From assembly GCA_051294375.1 (NCBI GenBank), contig CM119271.1:3868610-3932609 (forward strand): DNA of 64,000 nt, written 5' to 3'. The notes under the pieces are model-generated. The model saw nothing but the letters and a program-made list of their open reading frames with translations. It ran no database searches and had not been told where the DNA came from. Position 1 is the stretch's first letter; each line of letters opens with the position of its first letter. Source of the stretch: Paraspadella gotoi. Taxonomy: Eukaryota > Chaetognatha. Positions 22,845 through 33,369 of the stretch are shown here, one piece after another. The translations under genes and the position numbers were made by a program.

Positions 22845-22862
22845 ATTTCTTCATTTCTTTCT
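22845..22862 (-). other. Empty target site of the 2984-bp transposon
   Basis: On the minus strand the flanks that surround the element elsewhere are joined directly: GTAGAAAGAA then ATGA then AGAAATAGCAG. A single TCAT (ATGA on minus) lies at 22851-22854. This fixes the element boundaries and the 4-bp duplication. Confidence 0.85.
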
Positions 22863-23116
22863 ACATTTTTTTTTATTCCTTTATTGAATTATTCCTTTAT
22901 TATAGCGATCAATATTGACGAACCAGTTATAGTTAAAACTCCAGAAGGTTTTCAAAACACCATTTCTTTTTTCCGGTGGATTAAGTTGAAGACTGGGCCC
23001 GAGCTTATGCTGGTGAGGGCGGCTGCTATTTTGGGAAACCGGCTCGTATTTTGGCAAGAAGGGGCGAGAGGAAGTGAAGAAGAGTGATAGATAGATAATA
23101 GATAGATAGATAGGAA

Positions 23117-23161
<45 letters not shown>

Positions 23162-23216
23162 AAGAGAAATAGAAAATGAAGTCAAAGACTAGGAGAACAA
23201 AGAATGTAAAAAAAAA

Positions 23217-24208
23217 CAAGACGGTAATTCAAATGTGTTGCGCCGAAGTGCTCCCTTATCACGTGTATTTCTCGTGACATGACATCACGTGACATAACAA
23301 TGAATATATGACTACAATAACTTATTAACTTTCTTAGCCCATATATTTAGGACATGCACTGCATTTAAACTCCATCTTTTATTCCTTATTGTTTTAGGAT
23401 TTCCTGAAGGTGACTCTAGCAGTCTCTTACATTTGAGGTTTTTTTCTGTCTTAACAAATGAGAAACCAACTATAGGCAAATTACATGCATTTTTTAACTT
23501 AAGTGGGACAGATCGACAGACAAACATGCCGACGGACCGACTAACCAAAGGACTGACCATCAGACAGACTGAAAAGTGACATAATAGAGTTGCTCCGAGA
23601 GTACTCACGGCACAACTCATAAAAAAAAGTCAAACAATCCTCGACATCATAACTTGCGTCGTTAGTTTTATCATCTTCATCCTCATTAATAGTCTTTGTC
23701 ACCGTCGCCTTTTCCCATATCCCCCCTTCCCTATCCCGCCCTCCCTATCCCGCCCTCCCCTATCCCCCTTTTCGAGGTATTTTCTGTCCAAACTCTCATT
23801 ATGTCATCGCCTTTTTGCCTTCACGAGTTCATCAACGATGAGAATGGCTTTGGGGAAACACGACAAATTTTTTAGTTGCTCCGTGAGTACTTGCGGAGCA
23901 ACTCTTTAAGTCATTTTGGTGGTTCTGTCTCTGTCTGTCGTTCTGTCTGTCTGTCGGTCGTATGTCTGTCGTTGGTCTGTCCCACTTACGTGAAAAACGC
24001 TTATTGTTTGCCATAGTTGTGTTCATTTTTAAGTCAGGAAAAAACCATCTAATGTGCTAGCTGGCCTTGGAAACCAGTCATCAGTTATGTCGTTCGTAGT
24101 ATACGTCATCTGTCATGTCATGTCATGTCATGTCATGTCATGTCACAAGAAATATACGAGATAAGGGCAGTCACTGCGGCGACAACAAATTCGAATTACC
24201 GTTCTTAT
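23217..24208. repeat. Compound inverted-repeat element, palindrome right-arm copy
   Basis: Reverse-complement copy of the 3658-4650 element. The inner inverted pair and the TGTCA array (24113-24145) are intact, and the GATA array flanks it at 23084-23160. Confidence 0.6.
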
Positions 24209-24690
24209 TTTAAAAAAATCGGGAACATCAACATTTTTTTTTTGCAAGTTTACTTCTTCGCTGATTCTCTAAACTTTTGTTGCGTAATTGTTACAAACAA
24301 TGAAAATTATTTGTTCAAATGTCAATTACGGTACAATTTGTAGGAACGGTTTGTGTTGGAATCCTTTTGATATTCGGGATTTGCCCCAAAAATCGATCTT
24401 TCAGCAACGATACGAATCATGACGTAATTTGAGCTCCACTGTTTACTTTTTATTCTCATTCTGGTCTCTCATGATTTTTTTTTTGGTTTGCTAAAGAACT
24501 CTTTCTGTTTCCGTTGGTTGTTAATGTTTGTCATTATTATAAATTTGAAATGGAATCCACAGTCAGTCCACTAGAACTGAGGGTCCAAAGCTTTCGTTGA
24601 TCCTCGGCTTTTGATATTTAGATTTGATGATTCTGGGAAGGTTGGGAGCTAAAATACTAATAGAGTGATCAGTGATATATATATACTATA

Positions 24691-25140
24691 TTAAGGCGTA
24701 GTAAAATTTCTAAATTTACTTAATTAAAATTCTAAAAATAAGAACGAACAACATTATACTAATGAACATTATATAATAAAAAAAATTAATAAAAATTTTT
24801 ACAATTTACGCAGTAGGCATATTTATACTAGTACTAAACAATAAATGTTTAAAATTTTTCAAAACAGTTTTTTCTAAGATTTTTTTGCGTTTGATTCTCA
24901 TAAAAAGTGATAAAGAAATATAACTCTTTTTTGAAAAATTCCTTCATAAAGTGGGTCAAAAATTAGAAAAGCTATATTTAGCTGAAAATTAACTTTATAT
25001 ATATTAATATAGTTTTTTATTTTACCCACTTATGAAAGAATTTTAAAAAATGATTTATATTTTCTTCATTTTATAAGGATAGTACTATATATAAATATAG
25101 CCACTGCGAAAATTAAAAGCATAAAATTAATTTTTTTACA
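24691..25140. other. AT-rich unique segment between the palindrome and the next repeat
   Basis: No mirror or direct copy was found in this window, and no ORF or motif was recognised. It joins directly to sequence equivalent to copy A position about 8375 (GTGAAAGAAAAAAAGAAGAC), skipping the GA array. Confidence 0.6.
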
Positions 25141-25519
25141 TAGTGAAAGAAAAAAAGAAGACAAAATGGCGATTAAGCTTCTAAGACTCGAAGTCGCGAA
25201 GAAACCAGATTTTTCTTCGTATTTTTCAGTTGCGTCAATCGAGAGTTCTCGCGGTGCAAGTGACTTTTAGGTCGGTCCATTGGTCTATCCAACTAACGCT
25301 TTAAATGATCCTGAGTCTGGTAATATTGTATCAATTAAGTTTAAATCTGTAGGTAAGGTAATGTATCATGAGACCTTTTATGTTCATATGTATAATACTT
25401 GTGCCGTAACGAGATGACCTAAAAAAGCGATTACAAGACCAGAAATTTGATGCATCATAATTTATAAAATATTAAATTATTTTAGATAATACTTGATAGG
25501 TTGATAAGTCTTTTGTACT

Positions 25520-25576
25520 TCTATGAAATTAGTACAACCAATTGGTACAACCAATTGGTTGTACTAATTTCATATA
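25520..25576. repeat. Near-perfect palindrome ATGAAATTAGTACAACCAAT (hairpin)
   Basis: Arms of about 24 bp meet head to head (ATGAAATTAGTACAACCAAT then its complement ending ATTTCAT). Also present at about 8745-8794 and 22164-22217. Copies B and C keep only the left half (37008-37040, 49218-49250). It resembles the ATGAAATTGGTA ends of the dispersed repeat at 49622 and 28027, so it may be two abutting terminal inverted repeats of a small transposon. Confidence 0.6.
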
Positions 25577-25589
25577 TATAAATATATGT

Positions 25590-25780
25590 GGAGAAGGCGC
25601 TACGTGGGCTGAAGATGACTGTCCGTAACTTCTATAACCCCCTCTAACAGCCATGGAACGGGTCCCTGGGCATGGAACCAGGCTTGAGGGTTTGCCATGT
25701 CCCCAAGGCGGCTTACGGCTCCTCATGCTTCCCGCTGGGTAGGTACCGGGTTGGGATCGAACCCGGTACCTAGTGGCAGG
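25590..25780 (-). mobile_element. tRNA-derived SINE, interrupted, just before block B
   Basis: B box on minus at 25753-25763. After CTAGTGG the sequence reads CAGG, the first four bases of the repeat that interrupts the other two broken copies, and then abruptly becomes the start of block B. The join at 25780/25781 therefore cuts into that repeat, which suggests a contig junction. Confidence 0.7.
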
Positions 25781-26314
25781 ACGACGGAGATTTGGATTCG
25801 AATACGTTTCCTCATTACTAATTTAATTTGTCATATTTCTCGGGTATAATCCCATTTTTTAGGCTTTTTCCGCATGGCATCCAGGCAGATTCGCGCATTT
25901 TATGCGAGAGAATCAAGCTCAATATTGTCTTTCACATTTCGTCAATTCCATCAAGAAAAAGGAACAAATGAAAATGGCCCCACATATGATTATATATCTT
26001 TTCATTCCCCGCGCTTTTTTTATTCTTATTGACTTTTATGTTTGTTAATCGGAAATGGTATTGAAGAAACTGTCATTAAAATTTATTTTTGTTTCACTTA
26101 CTACTAAGCATTCACCGTGCTCGTGAGTAAAAATATTTTCTCACTCTTTTTACGTAATATTCTTTAAAATTTTATTGATGATTTGTTGTCTTTTTTCAGA
26201 TTTTGCTACAAAACTTTGTCTGCACTTTATTCTACTATTTAAAGCAGAAACAGTATATTTTAGAATTAATTGTTAGAGAGAACAATAGGTTTTGATTTTA
26301 CAAACGATTTATTG

Positions 26315-26370
26315 TTAAGAGACAACATGTTTCGGCTTGTTGCTTTTCAAGCCTTCATCACTAACACTAA
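26315..26370 (-). ncRNA. Hammerhead-like motif with one core substitution, block B
   Basis: On minus: GTTAGTGATGA, a perfect six-pair stem II GGCTTG/CAAGCC, then CGAAACATGTTGTC. The first core base is G where hammerheads have C (GTGATGA for CTGATGA), which would normally abolish activity. A short stem I (TGTTA with TAACA) can form with a bulge. It belongs to the same sequence class as the motifs in the palindrome arms. Copy C: 38479-38534. Confidence 0.4.
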
Positions 26371-26486
26371 ATAGCAACAAAAAAGAAAAGTATTACAAAT
26401 CAAGAATCAATTTGTATAATTATTTACATAATCTAGTCTAGAGAGCGATTCAAAGATACTACCTTGCTTCTCTGCCTTGGACATTT

Positions 26487-26546
<60 letters not shown>

Positions 26547-26809
26547 ACCTATTTTTATTCTTTGCAAATAGAAATAAGTATCGATTAATCGATTGTAGCA
26601 TTGACTATTGTTGTGGAATTGTTGTTTTTTATTAACGAACCTTTTTACTGTACCCAAAAGGTCATGCAGTCCGCAGAAAGCGTTCCCGGGCCGTATCCCT
26701 AGATCCATCATTCATTCATTCTCTCTCACTCTTTCTTTCTCTGCTCTTTTTCAACGTTTATAAATTTTTGCCCAATGCCCTAAATTCCATCTCATAGAAT
26801 CCAACATAT

Positions 26810-26846
<37 letters not shown>

Positions 26847-27164
26847 TATCATAATTATCATCATTATCACAGCAATATACAATTGTTTTTTTCATTGTCA
26901 AATGCATCACTGAGTTTCTTTTTCACTGTTATCACCTTCGACTCATGCAATTACGATCGGCATTCCCTTTGTAGACACACGAAATGTAAACCATCAAGTT
27001 TAGTAACGAAAAGAGTAACTTTATTTCTCAATAAAAAAAAAAAAAAAAAAAAAGTCAAAAACCCGTTAATCAACTTAATGCGATCGTTCCGTCGAGATCG
27101 ACACCGGGTCATTCCACGCGATGAAAATCGTCGCGCGATGAATAAAAAAAAACGTGATCTGGAA

Positions 27165-27350
27165 CGATGATGACGATGATGACGATGATGGCGACGATGA
27201 CGACGATGACAAAGATGGCGACGATGACAAAGAGGGCGACGATGACGATGATGGCGACGATGACGAAGATGACGATGATGACGATGACTAAGACATTGAC
27301 GATGATGACGATGATGACGATGACGACGATGACGATACGACGATGACGAG
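27165..27350. repeat. GATGAC-type minisatellite, block B
   Basis: Degenerate GATGAC/GACGAT units. The minus strand translates as His-Arg repeats, which explains a 140-aa ORF there. Copy at 39329-39514. Confidence 0.9.
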
Positions 27351-27413
27351 GATGATAATAGCGAGTCTGTCATTCGTTGCTAAGGCGGCGAGGGGGAGAC
27401 TGGATGTCGTTGA

Positions 27414-27472
27414 TTGGGGTACAGGGGTACAGGGTACAGGGGTACAGGGGTACAGGGTACAGGGGTACAGGG
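27414..27472. repeat. GTACAGGG minisatellite, block B
   Basis: About seven units of GTACAGG(G). Copy at 39578-39636. Confidence 0.9.
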
Positions 27473-27910
27473 CCTGAGGAGCCAAAGAAATGCATATAAG
27501 GCGAAGGGCGAACGCGAAGGAAAGAAGCCGACGATTTTCCGGTCCAAAGGCGAATGATGATCTTTCGAGGCGAAGAAAGAATTGACGAATGAACGACGAT
27601 GACGTCGCGATGAATGAAAGATGAATGAAAGATGAATGAGGAATTCGCGAGGATGAATGATTGCCGATGTGAGTTGGCGAATCGACGAGCGACCGAGTTT
27701 TGTAATAAATTTTTAATAATATTGTCGTAATAAAGTACGATGAAAGACCACTCAAAAAAATAAAATTTTAGAAGAATTTCATTTATTACAAAATACATTA
27801 AACAATTAGTATGAGGAACGAGTGAAACGTGAAGATCGGCCTTGCTGAACTTTTGATCGGAGAAAGTTACAATAAATTTTATTACGTAGTACAATATATA
27901 CATAAATATT

Positions 27911-28027
27911 GGTATTGGTGATGGAGTCCTTAAACCACCAAAGCCTGTCCAAAGTCAGGGGCAAGATAGCTTATTTATTAAATGAATGGATAATTTTTAT
28001 ATTGGGTTGTACCAATTTCATATATTA
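27911..28027 (-). repeat. Dispersed repeat end, ATGAAATTGGTACAACCCAAT family, block B
   Basis: On minus: ATGAAATTGGTACAACCCAA, TATAAAAATT, then AGCTATCTTGCCCCTGACTT and CAGGCTTTGGTGGTTTAAGG. The same sequence in the opposite orientation is at 37436-37535 and 49622-49720, and a diverged piece lies in the intron at 55199-55295. It is probably the terminal part of a small transposon; no ORF. Block C copy: 40075-40191. Confidence 0.55.
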
Positions 28028-29011
28028 TCTGTGACAGTATAAGGACCATTTTTACACACTACAAGCTGCATTATTACTTGCTTTTCTTCCTTCCCGCATC
28101 CATTTTTCTCGCTATTTTTGCTTTATCGGCTTTTGCTTTTCTTCTTTCTCGCCATCCCCTTGCTTAATCAGCTTTGCTTCTCTTTATTCGAAACTTCTGA
28201 CCCAAAACAACGACGCCGTTACGAATCTACGGACGTCATTTCGAATCGACACCCGAAAAAAAAAAAAAAAACTGGCGTCGTCAGAAATCCATTCTCATCG
28301 TTCACAATTTCGATCGTTTCCCACAAAATCCGTTTTTCACGTCGAACGTTGAACCGAGTGAGAAAAAAGTTTAATCGTCGAAAATTGAAAACGTCAGGCG
28401 AAACAAAGCGTTTTGAGTCGAGCGCCGACTAGCGGGAGAAACGCTACGCCACCCCCTGGCGGGTAAAAGGCGCTGAAAAGTTTGACGCCGGGGAAAAACG
28501 ATTGCCGCCATTTTTCACGCGACGTTGAACGCGGAAAGAATGAGAACGAGGGAGAAAAGATCAACCGACGTGAGAAGGAAACCGATGGCGACAAAGACGA
28601 CGAAAAGAATGAATAAGAAAAAAGAGTAAGTTATAGTAAGTAACATAGTAATAGAAACGAAAGTTAAAAACTACGAAGGAAAATGTAGAAAAGGAAAAAC
28701 AGAACAGCAAATAACAAAAGAAACAGATGGTAAGACCTTGACGAAAATGACGCGAAAAAATCGCACAAAACAAACAACAACAACAATAACAACAACAACA
28801 ACAGCATAACGACCAGGCAACAGAAGATGCGTTTTCTAATTTTCCAAAAATTTGTAAATTTGTCAGGTTTATTACGAAACTTATTTATGACTATACTTTA
28901 AAATATTTATATGAACTAAACTTAACTGCCAGTCACTTAACTGCCAGTAACTGAACTGCCATCAAAATAAAGATTGCTTCTCGTTTTTAAATTTAATTTC
29001 AAGAAAGAATA

Positions 29012-29113
<102 letters not shown>

Positions 29114-29389
29114 GCAATTGCGACGAACGTCAAGTTTCGATATAACGAATGTCAGAGTTTGCGAGGGCATAGATTTAGGATACCGTCCGACCGCCGCAGA
29201 AACCGGATCTGCCGCTGCGTTGCGCGTCGTAACCTTCTTTTCCTTTTTTTTCTTTCCTTCAAATCTGGAAATCAAATCGAAATTTTAATTTTTAATCTTT
29301 CGGTGGGGAAAAAGTCTCATTTTTCTTCGGCTGTGGGAGAGCAAGGGAGGAAATGGAGGAAAGGAAAGAAGGAGAATGGGAGGGGAGAG

Positions 29390-29446
<57 letters not shown>

Positions 29447-30189
29447 GGAGACAACGAACAGCGGATGGAACAACGAAGAAAAATATTTGCGTTGAAAGGA
29501 AAAAGGAGAAGGGAGGAAAGGGAGGAAGAACGGGCGACGACTCGGAGGCAAATATTGGAATCGAAAGGAAAATGAAAATAAGAAAAGAAACTGAGATTGT
29601 GGAAAGTGGGGAATGGGAGAGAAAAGAGAGAGGAAAAAGAGAGGAAAAAGAGAGGAAAAAAGAGAGGAATCATTGAGGAAAAAATAGAAAAAACGAGAGG
29701 AGAAAGAGAAAGAAAGGAACAAGAGAGAGAAAAGAGAGAGGAAAGAGAGAAAAGAAAGAATAAAAAGAGAAAGAGAGAAGAGAAAGAGAAAGAAAAGAGG
29801 GAGAAAAAGAGAGGAAAGAAAGAAGAAAAATAGAAAAAAGAGAGGAAAAGAGAAGAAAGGAACAAGAAAGAAAAAGAGAAGAAAAAAGAGAAAAGAAAGA
29901 AGAAAATAGTAGAAAAAGAGAGGAAAGGGAAAGATAAAGAAAAAATAAAAGGCGAGGAGAAAAAAGTGAGAAAATGGAACGAGCGTGCGACGTATTGTGA
30001 TGGAAAGAAAAAGATGAAGAATTAATTTCAGTGAAAAAATGTGAACGTCGTACATAAACTTCTCAACGATCACGTGACAGAAATCACGAAATAAGTCGTG
30101 GATCACGAGAAGGATCTTTGTTGAAACCGGGCGTGAATTAATTAATTCACTCGTGAAATGACCGAAGAACGGATGAAAAATATCGAAAA

Positions 30190-30262
<73 letters not shown>

Positions 30263-30467
30263 GTTTCTCTTGGCCTAAATTCGTATCGGGAAACTGATGC
30301 CACGAAATCCGTATGGAAAAGAACGAGGAGAGATGGAATCTTGCTGGTCACAGATGGAATCATATGGAATCGAAACGGTCGGAGATGAAAACATATAGAA
30401 CGTAGTAGATAAAACTAAACTCTTTATCTCTCTCTCTCTCTCTGTCTCTCTCTCTCTCTCTCTTTCT

Positions 30468-30576
<109 letters not shown>

Positions 30577-31475
30577 ATCCAGCGAAATTCATACACTAAA
30601 AGTCGAGTTTGGAAGGTCGGAGATTTGAAATTTATGTTTTCGAGTCGAGATTAGATTTTTCGTGTTTGTCGCTTCGCGCGAAAAGACGCATGCAGTCATG
30701 CACGCAAGTTATGACTCGTGATCGCACGCAAAGTCACGTGGGTGCACGTCGTCTCGTGATCGCACGCAAGGCCTTGTATCCGGTATCTCTGAAACTGAAA
30801 TAGAAGTCAAGTGATGTTCCAATCAACATTTATTTGTGTATTTTTTTCAGAAATTATGGTGTCCGAGAATTATATAAGCTTGATTTATACATACATGTTT
30901 TACTGGAGAGGGGTTATTATTACGCATAGGATTAAAATGATCATAAAATATTTTTTTTAGCTCTAAGAACAACAACTCAAAAAGTCAGGCCGACAATTTC
31001 TTCCACAATGTTGTTGAATAACAAAATACTAAGGTCTTCTCCATTTCCTCTCTCAGAGAGAAACACGAAACAGTTTTTTGTCTTTGGCACAAAACGTCGG
31101 ATCCTTGGAGAAGAAAATAATCGATACACGTGATCCTGGAAATTCAATTTTCTTCACGCGTGAAAAAATGTGGCGGAAAAAAAAAAAAAAGATTGGTTCG
31201 AGGTGAAATTGCATCTTCGTTCAGGAGGAATCTTTAAATAATTGAGTGAAGAGACATAAAAGGGAGAATATTGGATGTTATGCGAACGGGTGCGTTCGAA
31301 TACTGTAATTTGCGGTATTGGTTTTGCATATTGGAGACAGGTTTGCGCATTGCACACTGGGCAGGGGGCATATATTTCCTTACGCGTATCCAAAAATCGA
31401 TGGAAATTGGAACCTAAGATGGGCTTGGTCAATGGTCATGAAGTGACAGCTTTACTTCACGAACCACCGTGTCAC

Positions 31476-31514
<39 letters not shown>

Positions 31515-31515
31515 C

Positions 31516-31550
<35 letters not shown>

Positions 31551-32014
31551 TGATCACTCTATTAGTATTTTGCTCCCACCTTCCCAGAATCATCAAATCT
31601 AAATATCAAAAGCCGAGGATCGAACGAAAGCTTTGGACCCTCAGTTCTAGTGGACTGACTGTGATTCCATTTCAAATTTATAATAATGACCAAACATTAA
31701 CAACCAACGGAAACAGAAAGAGTTTCTTATGCAAACCAAAAAAAAATCATGAGAGACCAGAATGAGAATAAAAGTAAACAGTGGAGCTCAAATTACGTCA
31801 TGATTCGTTATGTCTGAAGATCGATTTTTGGGGCAAATCCCGAATATCAAAAGATTCAACACAAACCGTTCCTAAAATTGTAGACCGTAATTGACATTTG
31901 AACACAATAATTTTCATTGTTTGTAAACAATTACGCACACAAAAGTTTAGAGAATCAGGAAGAAGTAAACTTGGCAAAAAAAAATGTTGATGTTCCGATT
32001 TTTTTTAAAAATAC

Positions 32015-33003
32015 AGAACGGTAATTCAATTTGTTTCGCCGCAGTGACTGCCCTATCTCGTATATTTCTTGTGACATGACATGACATGACATGACATGAC
32101 ATGACAATGACAAGTACGTACAACAAGACATATACTGAACTGACAGGATTCCTGAACGCGCGTACAGTCAGTAGATGATTTTTCCAAAAATGAACACAAC
32201 TATGGGCAAACAATAAGCGTTTTTCACGTAAGTGGGACAGACCAACGGACAGACATACGACCGACAGACAGACAGAACGACAGACAGAGACAGAACCAAC
32301 CAAAAGTGACCTAAAGAGTTGCTCCCAAGTACTCACGGAGCAACTAAAAAATTTGTCGTGTTTCCCCAAAGCCATTCTCATCGTTGATGAACTCGTGAAG
32401 GCAAAAAAGGGATGACATAATGAGAGTTTGGACGAAAAATACCTCAAAAGGGGGATAGGGGAGGGCGGGATAGGGAGGGCGGGATAGGGAAGGGGGGATA
32501 TGGGAAAAGCGACGGTGACAAAGACTTTAATGAGGATGAAGATGATAAAACTAACGACGCAAGTTATATGTCGAGGATTGTTTTGACTTTTTTTTATGAG
32601 TTGTGCCGTGAGTACTCTCGGAGCAACTCTATTATGTCACTTTTCAGTCTGTCTGATGGTCAGTCCTTTGGTTAGTCGGTCCGTGGCATGTTTTGTCTGT
32701 CGATCTGTCCCACTTAAGTTTAAAAAAATGCATGCTAATTTGCCTATAGTTGGTTTCTCATTTGTTAAGACAGAAAAAAACCTCAAATGTAAGAGACTGC
32801 TAGAGTCACCTTCAGGAAATCCTAAAACAATAAGGAATAAAAGATGGAGTTTAAATGCAGTGCATGTCCTAAATATATGGGCTAAGAAAGTTAATAAGTT
32901 ATTGTAGTCATATATTCATGTTATGTCACGTGATGGTCATGTCACGAGAAATACACGTGATAAGGGAGCACTTCGGCGCAACACATTTGGAATTACCGTC
33001 TTG
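32015..33003. repeat. Compound inverted-repeat element, copy B
   Basis: Same inverted ends and GAGTACTC-centred inner inverted pair as at 3658-4650, with scattered indels. It contains the TGACA array at about 32074-32107. It is followed by a TATC array and the 2984-bp element. Confidence 0.6.
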
Positions 33004-33057
33004 TTTTTTTTACATTCTTTGTTCTCCTAGTCTTTTGACTTCATTTTCTATTCTCTT

Positions 33058-33102
<45 letters not shown>

Positions 33103-33369
33103 TATCTACTATCTATCTATCTACTTTATCATCTTCTTCTATCATTCTTCTCCCGCCCCTTCTTGCCAAAATACGAGCCGGTTTCCCAAATAGCAGCCGC
33201 CCTCACCAACATAAGCTCGGGCCCAGTCTTCAACTTAATCCACGCGAAAAAAGAAATGGTGTTTTGAAACCTTCTGGAGTTTTAACAGTTTCTGGTTTCG
33301 TCAATATTGATCGCTATAATAAAGGAATAATTCAATAAAGGAATAAAAAAAAATGGTAGAAAGAAATGA

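Larger units (their letters stand above)
16240..24690 (-). repeat. Right arm of the giant imperfect palindrome
   Basis: Reverse complement of the left arm minus its 2984-bp element. It carries mirror copies of both GAGCCG blocks, the telomere-like tracts, the hammerhead-like motifs, the SINE fragment, a short CT array (about 22600-22648), the GATA array and the TGACA array. It ends near 24690, just inside the position matching the (TA)n array of the left arm. Confidence 0.85.
25141..25780 (+). repeat. Direct copy of the 8375-8995 segment
   Basis: Follows copy A from about 8375 through the hairpin and the interrupted SINE, in the same orientation, then joins block B at 25781. Confidence 0.8.

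Noticed and set aside
27370-27903. 177-aa and 155-aa minus-strand ORFs
   Set aside because: They cross the GTACAGGG and GATGAC minisatellites and have no domain; the Tyr-Pro-Cys-Thr repeats are the minisatellite translated.
28118-28432. 104-codon ORF with a hydrophobic start (copy at 40282)
   Set aside because: Opens with TTG and has no ATG, the hydrophobic part is a T-rich stretch, and the rest is a Lys/Arg-rich translation containing poly(A). No homology recognised.
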